Shown here: positions 7,814 to 15,402 of the stretch, in pieces
Layout of the letters: the number at the start of each line of letters is the position of its first letter
Position numbering within the stretch: the stretch's first letter is position 1
Source: DTFZ01 sp050260375
Lineage (GTDB): Bacteria; Bacillota; Clostridia; Christensenellales; SZUA-584
NCBI GenBank assembly: GCA_050260375.1
Contig: JBLNCA010000031.1
Location: 1-24,210 of the forward strand
DNA: 24,210 nucleotides
Direction: 5' to 3'
Notes under the pieces: model-generated
Databases searched by the model: none
Seen by the model: the letters and a program-made list of their open reading frames with translations, nothing else
Told to the model about the DNA's origin: nothing
Translations under genes and position numbers: made by a program

Positions 7814-8128
7814 TCACCTCATTTTTTTAAGGTGTTCCTTGAACCTCCTGCGGAACAATATGAAATACACTATAATGGCGGGAAGCATCAAAAATCCGAG
7901 CCAGAAAGCCCATTCGAACCCCAACAGTTCAAGAACGCCCGCGACAGTCGCGAACGGCCCGATAAACCAGAGGAAATTGCGCATCATCTTGTTGGCGTCT
8001 TCCTTCATCGCCTTGGGATAATCGTTCTCGAACACTTTGCCCTTGCCGGTTATTGCGTAGTAAAGCGACATTAGCCCCGCGATAACTATTATTGCCGCCA
8101 TGAATTGGTTCATGCTTTGATAATCCAA
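7814..8128 (-). CDS. Small membrane protein of unknown function
   Basis: I do not recognise this protein. It has 104 residues with an N-terminal hydrophobic helix (about 8-26), a polar stretch ending KEDANKMMRN, two further hydrophobic segments (about 51-70 and 74-92) and a strongly basic tail (FRRRFKEHLKKMR) that should stay in the cytoplasm. A TTG at 8128 with AGGTG at 7-base spacing is better supported than the ATG at 8113, which has no good ribosome binding site. The ribosome binding site overlaps the cysS stop codon, so it is very probably translated from the cysS transcript. Codon use resembles its neighbours. Confidence 0.75.
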   Translation of the reverse strand: MDYQSMNQFMAAIIVIAGLMSLYYAITGKGKVFENDYPKAMKEDANKMMRNFLWFIGPFATVAGVLELLGFEWAFWLGFLMLPAIIVYFILFRRRFKEHLKKMR

Positions 8129-8138
8129 ACGAATACAC

Positions 8139-9518
8139 CTATACCCTTCTGTTTATTTTAACGCCTTCGGGCGTATCTTTTATCTCATACCCGAGGGAAA
8201 GTATCTCGTCCCTTAATGCGTCCGCTTCCTTAAAATCTTTGCACGCCCGCGCCTGCTGCCTTTTTTCCGCCAAAGCCTTAATGTTGTCGGGTATGCTCTC
8301 CTCACGGGGCACGAGCCCCAGTACATCCAGCATCGTGTCAAGGCCGCGAAGCGCGTCTTCGGCGCTCTTCTTTGAGCCACCGCTTTCAAACGCTATGTTT
8401 ATGTCCTTTATGTATTCAAATATGGCGCCTATCGCCCCGGCGGTGTTGAGGTCGTCGTCCATCGCTTCGATAAAGCGCTCTTCCAGCGTCTTGATATGCG
8501 CCGCGACGTCTATATCTGCGCCCTGGCCGTTTACGGCTATATGAATGAGGTTATCCCTGAAGTTCTTTATACGCATCATCGCGGACGCCGTCTGCATCAC
8601 GAGCTCCTCCGAGAAATTGATGGGGCTTCTGTAATGCGCCGACAGCATGAACAGCCTCACTACGGAAAGGTCGTATTTTTCGGATATTTCGCGTACGGTG
8701 AAGAAGTTGCCCTTCGATTTGCTCATCTTTTCGTTGTCGATGTTGATAAACCCGTTGTGCATCCAGTAATTCGCAAACGGTTTGCCGGTAGCAGCTTCCG
8801 ACTGGGCAATCTCGTTTTCGTGATGCGGGAAAACGAGGTCCTGCCCGCCCCCGTGTATGTCTATCGTGTCGCCGAGATATTTCATGCACATTGCGCTGCA
8901 CTCTATATGCCAGCCCGGCCTGCCCTTGCCCCACGGGCTGTCCCAGCTGTCTTCCCCGGGCTTTGCAGCCTTCCACAGCGCGAAATCCCCGGGGCCTCTT
9001 TTGACGTCCGATACTTCGACCCTTGCTCCCGCGAAAAGGTCTTCGAGCGACTGCCCGGAGAGCTTGCCGTAATTTTTAAAGCTCGAAACGTCAAAATACA
9101 CGTCCCCGCCCGCCGTGTAAGCGTGCCCGCTTTCTATAAGCTTTTTTACGAGCTTTATTATATCGCCTATATGCTCCGTCGCTTTGGGATGCACGTCCGC
9201 AGGGCGGATTCCCAGAGCCTGCGCGTCCTTGAAGTATTCCTTTATGAACCGCTCTCCGACTTCCTTAAGCGTAGTATGCTCTTCGGCCGCGCGGGCTATA
9301 AGCTTGTCGTCCACGTCGGTGAAGTTCTGCACGAATGTGACTTTATACCCGCGGTACTCAAAGTAGCGCCGCAGCGTGTCGAATATAATAAACGGCCTTG
9401 CGTTGCCGATATGAAAGAAGTTGTACACGGTAGGACCGCAGGCGTATATCTTTACTTTGCCCGGTTCTATAGGCACAAACTCTTCCTTTTTGCGCGTCAT
9501 CGTATTATAGATCTTCAA
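8139..9518 (-). CDS. cysS: Cysteinyl-tRNA synthetase
   Basis: Class I synthetase that charges tRNA-Cys in the cytoplasm. Visible: zinc-site CGPTVY (Cys28), the HIGN form of the HIGH motif (37-40), GWHIECSAM, the HHENEIAQSE zinc segment, and KMSKSKGN. I choose a TTG at 9518, giving 459 residues beginning MLKIYNTMTRKKEEF, because GGGAG sits 8 bases before it and the family normally starts this way. An in-frame GTG at 9527 exists, but GGGAG overlaps it, leaving no spacing. Cysteinyl-tRNA synthetase genes in Firmicutes often have a T-box leader; this one has only a short leader with one hairpin. Confidence 0.96.
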   Translation of the reverse strand: MKIYNTMTRKKEEFVPIEPGKVKIYACGPTVYNFFHIGNARPFIIFDTLRRYFEYRGYKVTFVQNFTDVDDKLIARAAEEHTTLKEVGERFIKEYFKDAQALGIRPADVHPKATEHIGDIIKLVKKLIESGHAYTAGGDVYFDVSSFKNYGKLSGQSLEDLFAGARVEVSDVKRGPGDFALWKAAKPGEDSWDSPWGKGRPGWHIECSAMCMKYLGDTIDIHGGGQDLVFPHHENEIAQSEAATGKPFANYWMHNGFINIDNEKMSKSKGNFFTVREISEKYDLSVVRLFMLSAHYRSPINFSEELVMQTASAMMRIKNFRDNLIHIAVNGQGADIDVAAHIKTLEERFIEAMDDDLNTAGAIGAIFEYIKDINIAFESGGSKKSAEDALRGLDTMLDVLGLVPREESIPDNIKALAEKRQQARACKDFKEADALRDEILSLGYEIKDTPEGVKINRRV

Positions 9519-9542
9519 GAAAGGCACTCCCAGTCTGCCGCG

Positions 9543-9565
9543 CCGGAACGAGCACTCGTTTCCGG
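9543..9565 (-). promoter_or_regulatory. Leader hairpin before cysS
   Basis: CCGGAACGAG pairs with CTCGTTTCCGG around a two-base loop, with one bulged base. It lies between the predicted transcription start near 9579 and the cysS ribosome binding site at 9527-9531. There is no T-tract after it, so it is not a terminator; it may stabilise the mRNA or gate translation. Confidence 0.5.
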
Positions 9566-9585
9566 AGCTTAGTTATTTTCGGCTC

Positions 9586-9615
9586 ATTATAATATAATCG
9601 GGCGGCCTTAGTCAA
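9586..9615 (-). promoter_or_regulatory. Promoter of cysS
   Basis: Minus-strand -35 TTGACT (9610-9615) and perfect -10 TATAAT (9586-9591) with an 18-base spacer. It lies just beyond the ftsZ terminator and starts the cysS transcription unit. Confidence 0.82.
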
Positions 9616-9648
9616 TTGCCGCCAATGTTACGCGCGTAAAAGCGTAAC

Positions 9649-9670
9649 AAAAAACCCGCTCATGGCGGGT
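9649..9670 (-). terminator. Terminator of the ftsA-ftsZ / dcw transcript
   Basis: On the minus strand ACCCGC pairs with GCGGGT around a five-base loop and runs into TTTTTT. It lies 90 bases past the ftsZ stop. A second stem (GTTACGC/GCGTAAC, 9627-9648) follows directly and may reinforce it. Confidence 0.8.
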
Positions 9671-9674
9671 ATCA

Positions 9675-9751
9675 GGGTTCCCAAAAAGCCGTGAGGCTTT
9701 TTGGGGTGTATATATGTTGTTCCCCAACAAGCCCGTAAAAGCTTGCTGGGG
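9675..9751. repeat. Pair of palindromic elements after ftsZ
   Basis: First hairpin: CCCAAAAAGCC (9680-9690) with GGCTTTTTGGG, loop GTGA, preceded by GGGTT. Second hairpin: CCCCAACAAGC (9722-9732) with GCTTGCTGGGG (9741-9751), one mismatch. They are joined by an AT-rich TATATATG linker. The arrangement mirrors the double hairpin at 23649-23717 in the opposite orientation. It fills most of the gap between ftsZ and its terminator. Confidence 0.65.
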
Positions 9752-9759
9752 CTATTATT

Positions 9760-10899
9760 TTAGAAATCCCTTCTCTGGCGCTTCCTGCGCAGAAACGGCG
9801 GTATGTCAAGATCGTTGCTCGTATCCGCGAAGCTGCCTAGTATCGGCCCTTTCTTTTCGGGCTTAACAGGCACGAAATCGTCGTCGTCCATAGAGTTTTC
9901 AGGAACGTCTATCTCTTCCTGCACGGCGATCTTGGGTTTCTTTACTCCGTCGAAGCCCGTGGCTATAACGGTTATGCGCACTTCGTCCTCAAGCGTATCG
10001 TCCGTATCCGCTCCGAAGAATATGTTGGCGTCAGGGTCGGCAGCCTGCCGTATAAGGTTGGCCGCCTCCTCTATCTCCAACAGGCTCATCGTCGGGTCTC
10101 CCGTAACGTTATACAGTATGCCCCGCGCGCCTTCTATGCTCGTATCAAGCAGCGGGCTCTGTATCGCCTGCTTGGCGGCGTCCATTGTCTTGTTGTCGCC
10201 GTATCCCACGCCTATGCCCATATGCGCCACGCCCCTTTCGGACATAACGGTGCGCACGTCCGCAAAGTCGAGGTTGACAAGCGCAGGCTTCACGATAAGC
10301 TCAGTTATGCCCTGTATGCCCTGCCGCAGCACGTCGTCCGCAACGCGGAACGCCTCAAGCATTGACGTGCCCTTGCCTATTACCTGCAAAAGCTTGTCGT
10401 TGGGTATCGTAACTATGGTATCGACGGCTTCCTTCAGCGTCTCGTAACCTTCTTTGGCGCGATTGATGCGCTGGGCTCCCTCAAACAGGAAAGGCATCGT
10501 TACCACAGCCACAGTAAGTATACCCTTTTGCCTTGCCAGCTCCGCTATAATCGGAGCCGCTCCCGTGCCCGTGCCTCCCCCGAGGCCGGCCGCAATATAG
10601 ACAAGGTTTGCGCCTTCAACTATCTCTGCTAGCTCCTCGATGCTCTCTTCCGCCGCGCGCCTTCCAACTGAGGGGTCTCCTCCTACGCCAAGTCCGCCCG
10701 TCAGCTTTTCGCCAATCTGCACCTTGTTTTTTGACTTCGATAATAACAACGCCTGCTTGTCCGTGTTGACGGCATAAAACTCAGCCCCGGTAAGCCCGTG
10801 TTCGATCATACGGTTGATAGCGTTCCCGCCGGCTCCACCTACTCCAATAACTTTGATTTTTGCTATACTGTCCTGTTCGATGTCAATTTCTAATGGCAT
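9760..10899 (-). CDS. ftsZ: Cell division protein FtsZ
   Basis: Tubulin-like GTPase that forms the Z ring at midcell. The GTP-binding signature GGGTGTG is at residues 107-113, GVGGAGGNAINRM lies near the N-terminus, and the T7 loop NLDFADVRTVM is present. A variable linker leads to a C-terminal peptide, LDIPPFLRRKRQRRDF, the usual docking site for FtsA and other partners, with a basic tail. The start at 10899 (MPLEIDIEQD, 379 residues) has AGGGGG at 7 bases. An upstream TTG at 10926 would overlap ftsA and add residues not usual for the family. It follows ftsA by 23 bases. Confidence 0.97.
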   Translation of the reverse strand: MPLEIDIEQDSIAKIKVIGVGGAGGNAINRMIEHGLTGAEFYAVNTDKQALLLSKSKNKVQIGEKLTGGLGVGGDPSVGRRAAEESIEELAEIVEGANLVYIAAGLGGGTGTGAAPIIAELARQKGILTVAVVTMPFLFEGAQRINRAKEGYETLKEAVDTIVTIPNDKLLQVIGKGTSMLEAFRVADDVLRQGIQGITELIVKPALVNLDFADVRTVMSERGVAHMGIGVGYGDNKTMDAAKQAIQSPLLDTSIEGARGILYNVTGDPTMSLLEIEEAANLIRQAADPDANIFFGADTDDTLEDEVRITVIATGFDGVKKPKIAVQEEIDVPENSMDDDDFVPVKPEKKGPILGSFADTSNDLDIPPFLRRKRQRRDF

Positions 10900-10922
10900 A
10901 GTTAACCCCCTTTTATAGACAG

Positions 10923-12104
10923 TCAATCGTACATCTTTTCCGATAACCGTTTCAATACCGACTTTACGCCTTGTTCCTCACAAAAATACTCACCTTCAAA
11001 AATATAATCCAAAAGCGCAAGCGCTGCGTAATAATTAGGAGTGGAGAGCTGCGGAGCTTCTATCTTGGTCACGCGCACCTGACGCTTAAGCTGCTGCTCG
11101 AGCATGTCCCTTGCCCCCTTCATCATTGCAAGCCCGCCGCCGCTTAAAAAAATGCGCGTTCTGCGTGCTATCGATATGGGACTGTGCTCAAACGCTTCTC
11201 TTATAAGCCCGCACAGGTGCTCCACCCTGGCCTCTATTATTTCTGTTACCAGCGTATGGCTGAACCTCTCCACCCTGCCGTTCTTTGGCCTGGCATAATC
11301 ATATAACTTTGTGCCAGTATTTTCAAGACCGAAGCAATACTGTTTCTTAAGCTGCTCGGCCATATCAATATCTATATTAAGTACAAGCGACAGGTCGTTT
11401 GTAAGGTGCATACCTCCCGCATGTATCGTCCTGTTGAAAACGACCGCATCCCCATATACCACCGATACGTTCGTATCATAAAAGCCTACGTTGAGCAGCA
11501 CGGCGCTTGCATCCCTCTCTTCGGGCGGAACAAGGAACAGGCTTTCCGCCAGAATCTCGGGTATGAATCCTTTTACTTTCACGCCCGCGCTGTCCATCAC
11601 GTGCTTTACATCCTCGATATACTGCTTTTTTGCCAGTATGAACGATACTTTTCCGCGCAGCTCGCTCGACCTGCTTCCGACGACGTCTATATACCGCTCG
11701 CCGTCGTCAAGCATGAAGTAAACAGGCATTGCCGAAACTATCGCATGCTTAGGGTCGTCGCACAGTTCCTCCGCAGACTGCATGAAATTTTCAATGTCCG
11801 TTTCAGTAACACATCCACTGTTAACAAACGCATACCCGTCCTTGCAAACCACTTTGCTGAATACGCCGGGTATGCTCACAAAAGCCTCTTTTACCCGCTT
11901 TCTTGCCTTTTTCTCCGCTATGTAAAGCGCTTTTGCGACTGCGTCTTCAACATTTTCGGGCCTCTGCCACCTTCCACCTTTTATGCCTTCATATCTTGCT
12001 ACGCCGGAGCTTAAAACTTCAAACCGCCCTATCGACTTCGCGCGTCCGATTATACATATTACCTTGGACGTGCCAAACTCAATAGCAGCCGTAATGTTCC
12101 TCAT
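10923..12104 (-). CDS. ftsA: Cell division protein FtsA
   Basis: Actin-like ATPase that tethers FtsZ to the membrane. The N-terminus ITAAIEFGTSKVICIIG is the phosphate-1 motif of the actin fold; LSGGGLAMMKGARDML is the adenosine-site region. The C-terminal stretch GVKSVLKRLSEKMYD is the amphipathic membrane-targeting helix. I place the start at 12104 (MRNITAAIEF), giving 393 residues. The frame stays open to 12239, but the 45 extra residues are hydrophobic, lie over a promoter and are not part of FtsA. The ribosome binding site before 12104 is weak. Confidence 0.94.
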   Translation of the reverse strand: MRNITAAIEFGTSKVICIIGRAKSIGRFEVLSSGVARYEGIKGGRWQRPENVEDAVAKALYIAEKKARKRVKEAFVSIPGVFSKVVCKDGYAFVNSGCVTETDIENFMQSAEELCDDPKHAIVSAMPVYFMLDDGERYIDVVGSRSSELRGKVSFILAKKQYIEDVKHVMDSAGVKVKGFIPEILAESLFLVPPEERDASAVLLNVGFYDTNVSVVYGDAVVFNRTIHAGGMHLTNDLSLVLNIDIDMAEQLKKQYCFGLENTGTKLYDYARPKNGRVERFSHTLVTEIIEARVEHLCGLIREAFEHSPISIARRTRIFLSGGGLAMMKGARDMLEQQLKRQVRVTKIEAPQLSTPNYYAALALLDYIFEGEYFCEEQGVKSVLKRLSEKMYD

Positions 12105-12163
12105 AACGCAATAATAAACCCCTACATAAAAAGTGAAACGACAGTATACAAAACCCCAAAATA

Positions 12164-12191
12164 ATAATATCATGTTTGCAGGAAATAACAA
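12164..12191 (-). promoter_or_regulatory. Promoter of ftsA-ftsZ
   Basis: Minus-strand -35 TTGTTA (12186-12191), 16-base spacer, -10 TATTAT (12164-12169) preceded by TGA, an extended -10. It lies in the 97-base gap between divIB and ftsA and would give ftsA and ftsZ an expression level independent of the upstream mur genes. Confidence 0.6.
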
Positions 12192-12201
12192 TACATTTAT
12201 T

Positions 12202-12912
12202 TCATTTTTCGCGGTAATATGCGTTCGGCGGAACAGCAACGTCTATAATACCGCCTGTTTTTCCCATCTCCTTAAGCCGGGCAATCGAGGATTTTAAAAG
12301 TTCAAATTTCTCCCCAAGCTTCATGTCGTCTCCTATTTCCACTACGAATCCGTCGCTTAGCTCCAGTACGACGTCCGCCGCATATTTAACGTCGACGCTT
12401 TTAAGCGTTACCTCGCTTGTCCCAGCCTGCGATAAAACTTTGTCGAGCACGTCGAGCTGGAACGTATCCGCGCCGCATACGCGCCTGCCCACTGAGATCT
12501 CGCCCAGAACAACGCCTTTAACTTCGGGATACGGCGGCGCGTCCTGATTGGTAAGCATTCTTAAAAGCCAGCCTTTGCTGTCTATTATAAGCAGCGTATC
12601 CTCCTTTTTGATATACGCGGCTTCTTTTCTTTCCCGTATCGTTACTTTAACGCAGTCGGGGTATGATATTGAAACGTCTACAGGCTCTATGTATGGGTCC
12701 CGGCTGAGAGCGTCCAACGCTTTTTGAGTATCTACGCTGAAAACGCTCACGCCCGTTTCAAGGCCGGAAAGGGCTATTATATCGTCTTCGCTACGCGTCT
12801 CGCATCCGGAAACGGTTATTTTTCTTACGTGGAGCACCTCAAACGCGACAATTACAAGCGCACAAAGAATGAATACTGCCGATACTATCTTCAGCGCTTT
12901 TCTTTTGCCCAA
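12202..12912 (-). CDS. ftsQ: Cell division protein DivIB/FtsQ
   Basis: Bitopic divisome protein that works with FtsL and DivIC at the septum. One membrane segment (about 7-27) is followed by a POTRA domain opening VRKITVSGCETRSEDDIIALSGL and continuing to about residue 98, then a beta-rich FtsQ/DivIB region. The 236 residues fit the family. It starts with TTG at 12912 behind GGAGG and lies 4 bases after murA, so the two are co-transcribed. Confidence 0.9.
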   Translation of the reverse strand: MGKRKALKIVSAVFILCALVIVAFEVLHVRKITVSGCETRSEDDIIALSGLETGVSVFSVDTQKALDALSRDPYIEPVDVSISYPDCVKVTIRERKEAAYIKKEDTLLIIDSKGWLLRMLTNQDAPPYPEVKGVVLGEISVGRRVCGADTFQLDVLDKVLSQAGTSEVTLKSVDVKYAADVVLELSDGFVVEIGDDMKLGEKFELLKSSIARLKEMGKTGGIIDVAVPPNAYYREK

Positions 12913-12916
12913 ACGT

Positions 12917-14170
12917 TTACTCCTCCCTTCTTATATCCGCGCCCAGGCTCTTCAGCTCAGATTCAAACGTCTCATACCCCCTGTCTATTATCTTAGCCTG
13001 ATCTACTATCGTAGTGCCTTCCGCGCAAAGCCCTGCCAACACAAGCGCGGCTCCTCCGCGCAGGTCCATTGCAGTGACTTCGGCGCCTTGCAGCTTTTCC
13101 ACTCCCTTTATAATCGCGACGTTGTTTTTCGTCACAATATTGGCGCCCATACGGTTAAGCTCGCTCACGTGTTTAAACCTGTTGTCAAATACGCTCTCAA
13201 CAATTATGCTCGTTCCTTTGGCTATGCTGGCCGCGGTGCACATCTGAGCCTGCAGGTCGGTCGGAAACCCGGGATACGGCCCTGTCTCAATGAGGTGCAT
13301 TTCCTTCGGCCTTCCTTCGCACGCTATTGTCAGAGCGTCATCATACACCTTTATATGAGCGCCCGCTTCGCGCAGCTTCGCGGTAATTGCGAAAAGGTGC
13401 TCGGGTATAACGTTTTTGAGCGTTATATTCCCTTCGGTAACCACGGCGGCCACCATAAACGTGCCCGCCACTATCCTGTCGGGTATGCACGTATAAGTAA
13501 ACCCTCCGAGCCTTGTCCTGCCCTCTATGTGGATATTGCTTGTACCAGCCCCTTTCACGTTGCTGCCCATCATATTGAGCACGCTTTGCAGCTCTATTAT
13601 CTCAGGCTCTCTGGCCGCGTTTCTTATTACCGTGTTGCCCGGCGCGAGCGTTGCCGCCATCATCAGGTTTTCCGTGGCGCCCACGCTGGGATAGTCAAGA
13701 TGTATATCCCCTCCGTGGAGCTTTCTGCCTTCGCATATTATATGTCCTCCGGCTTCGGTGACGTTTACCCCTAAGCTCTTTAACCCCTGCAAATGCAGGT
13801 CTATAGGTCTCGTCCCAATCTCGCACCCTCCCGGGTACGTAAACCTTGCCATCTTGAAACGCGCCAATATCGGCCCCATCATGAATATCGACGAACGTAT
13901 CTCTTTGGCAAGCTTATCGGGCATCTCCCAGCGCAGCGCGCGCTGAGTATTTATAATAAGCCTATCCTTCTCATATTCCACATACGCGCCTATATGTTCC
14001 AGTATGGATAACATATAGTATACATCGGATATAGCCGGCCAGTTATATATTGTCACCGGTTCTTCGGTTAGCAAAGCGGCTGCGAACACCGGAAGAGCCG
14101 CATTCTTTGCGCCCTGAATGCTCAGCTCCCCCTCAAGCCTCGCACCACCGTTTATTATCAATCTTGCCAT
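12917..14170 (-). CDS. murA: UDP-N-acetylglucosamine 1-carboxyvinyltransferase MurA
   Basis: Transfers enolpyruvate from phosphoenolpyruvate to UDP-GlcNAc, the first committed step of peptidoglycan synthesis. The substrate-binding GGARLEGELSIQGAKNAALP opening is present, and the active-site cysteine is Cys116 in PGGCEIGTRPIDLHL, which predicts fosfomycin sensitivity. The 417 residues are standard. The ribosome binding site is an unusual run of seven G before CCAAT and the ATG. Its place between ftsW and divIB is where murG or murC stands in many other clusters. Confidence 0.97.
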   Translation of the reverse strand: MARLIINGGARLEGELSIQGAKNAALPVFAAALLTEEPVTIYNWPAISDVYYMLSILEHIGAYVEYEKDRLIINTQRALRWEMPDKLAKEIRSSIFMMGPILARFKMARFTYPGGCEIGTRPIDLHLQGLKSLGVNVTEAGGHIICEGRKLHGGDIHLDYPSVGATENLMMAATLAPGNTVIRNAAREPEIIELQSVLNMMGSNVKGAGTSNIHIEGRTRLGGFTYTCIPDRIVAGTFMVAAVVTEGNITLKNVIPEHLFAITAKLREAGAHIKVYDDALTIACEGRPKEMHLIETGPYPGFPTDLQAQMCTAASIAKGTSIIVESVFDNRFKHVSELNRMGANIVTKNNVAIIKGVEKLQGAEVTAMDLRGGAALVLAGLCAEGTTIVDQAKIIDRGYETFESELKSLGADIRREE

Positions 14171-14190
14171 ATTGGCCCCCCCGCATATAT

Positions 14191-14220
14191 ATCATACCAT
14201 GCAGCGCCAAGGTCTGTCTC
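14191..14220 (-). promoter_or_regulatory. Probable promoter of murA
   Basis: Minus-strand extended -10 TGGTATGAT (hexamer at 14191-14196) and -35-like GAGACA (14215-14220) at 18-base spacing, in the 116-base gap after ftsW. The -35 has four consensus bases. Confidence 0.5.
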
Positions 14221-14286
14221 TTTTGCTTAATAACTTAGCGCTGTGCCCCGATATAATATCTTATGCAGGCAGCCATACGGTGTGTG

Positions 14287-15393
14287 CTAGGCGGGATGGC
14301 TCTGCTTTGAAATATTTAACAATACGCCTATGCATCCCATGAATATGATAAGCGACGTCCTGCCCGCGCTGATAAACGGCAGTGACACCCCGGTGGGAGG
14401 TACGCTGCCTGTAACAACCCCTATGTTTATCAGCACCTGTATAGCTATAACGGCTGTTATGCCCGTCGCAAGCAGCATGCCGAACATGTTGGGAGCCCTA
14501 AGGGCTATCCGAACGCCGCGCCATATCAGAAACGCGAAAGCGATTATGACGAGCATGGCGCCCACGAAGCCGAGCTCTTCCACCACGATGGCGAATATCG
14601 TGTCCGATTCCCTGTACGGCAGAAAGAGATACTTCTGCCGCGAGTTGCCGAGCCCCAGGCCGAAAAGCCCGCCCGAACCAATTGAGTAAAGCGACTGCAC
14701 CAGCTGATAGCTCTCGTCGGACGAATACTTCCACGGGTCAAGGAAAGCGAATATCCTGTCCATGCGGTATTCTGTCGCAATCATGCCTATTACTCCCACG
14801 GCAAGGCCCGCCGCGCCCGTCAATATAAAGTGCGAGAGCTTTACGCCTCCTACAAGAAGCATTATAAACATAAGAAGCGCTATCGTCACTATCGCGCTGA
14901 AATTCGGCTGAAAAAACAGCAGAACGCCGGTTATTCCGAGCAGTACGAGGTACGGCAGCATGCCGTATTTATACTGCTGCATCCTGTCGGCGTTTATCGA
15001 TATTCCCGCCGCCGTGAATACTATAAGCGCGAATTTCCAGACTTCTATCGATTGCAGGTCGAGAAAATACAGGTTGACCCAGCGCCGCGAACCGTTTAGC
15101 TCTATGCCTACGCCCGGAACGAACACGAGCAGCATCAGCACGAAGCCCGCGCCCAGTATCCAGAAGCGCAGCTTCTTATACCTGTTGAAGTCGAAGAACA
15201 TCGCGGCAATCATCGCTATGGCGCCCATTGCCGCGCCCGACACCTGCTTCCAGAAGTAATAGTATTCGTTGTAATTCGTATTGGCGCTGTGACCCGCGTA
15301 ATAGTAGCTGGCGCTGAATACCATAACGATACCGAACAATACGAGTATTATCGTTATGATAAGCAGCGAATAGTCGAACGAGCGCCTTGCCAT
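14287..15393 (-). CDS. ftsW: SEDS-family peptidoglycan polymerase FtsW (or SpoVE)
   Basis: Polytopic lipid II glycosyltransferase that pairs with the class B PBP encoded in the same cluster. About ten membrane segments run through the 368 residues. Family motifs include NGSRRWVNL near residue 100, the FQPNFSA segment, and near the C-terminus TGVSLPFISAGRTSLI, a variant of the usual PPTGxxLPFxSxGGSS. FtsW and the sporulation paralogue SpoVE cannot be separated by eye; position in the cluster favours FtsW. The ATG has AGGGGG upstream. It starts 9 bases after murD. Confidence 0.93.
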   Translation of the reverse strand: MARRSFDYSLLIITIILVLFGIVMVFSASYYYAGHSANTNYNEYYYFWKQVSGAAMGAIAMIAAMFFDFNRYKKLRFWILGAGFVLMLLVFVPGVGIELNGSRRWVNLYFLDLQSIEVWKFALIVFTAAGISINADRMQQYKYGMLPYLVLLGITGVLLFFQPNFSAIVTIALLMFIMLLVGGVKLSHFILTGAAGLAVGVIGMIATEYRMDRIFAFLDPWKYSSDESYQLVQSLYSIGSGGLFGLGLGNSRQKYLFLPYRESDTIFAIVVEELGFVGAMLVIIAFAFLIWRGVRIALRAPNMFGMLLATGITAVIAIQVLINIGVVTGSVPPTGVSLPFISAGRTSLIIFMGCIGVLLNISKQSHPA

Positions 15394-15402
15394 TGTTTCC
15401 CC

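Noticed and set aside
8496..9572. Plus-strand open frame of 358 codons opposite cysS
   Set aside because: It is the shadow of a clear cysteinyl-tRNA synthetase gene and crosses the cysS leader; no protein family is visible.
9519..9759. T-box leader for cysS
   Set aside because: No T-box sequence or specifier stem is present, and a good promoter sits only about 60 bases before the gene.
12105..12239. Upstream extension of ftsA
   Set aside because: The extra 45 residues are hydrophobic, cover a promoter and overlap divIB; FtsA begins at the IEFGTSK region.
12869..13774. Plus-strand open frame of 301 codons opposite murA
   Set aside because: It is antisense to murA with no family features, and starts within divIB.
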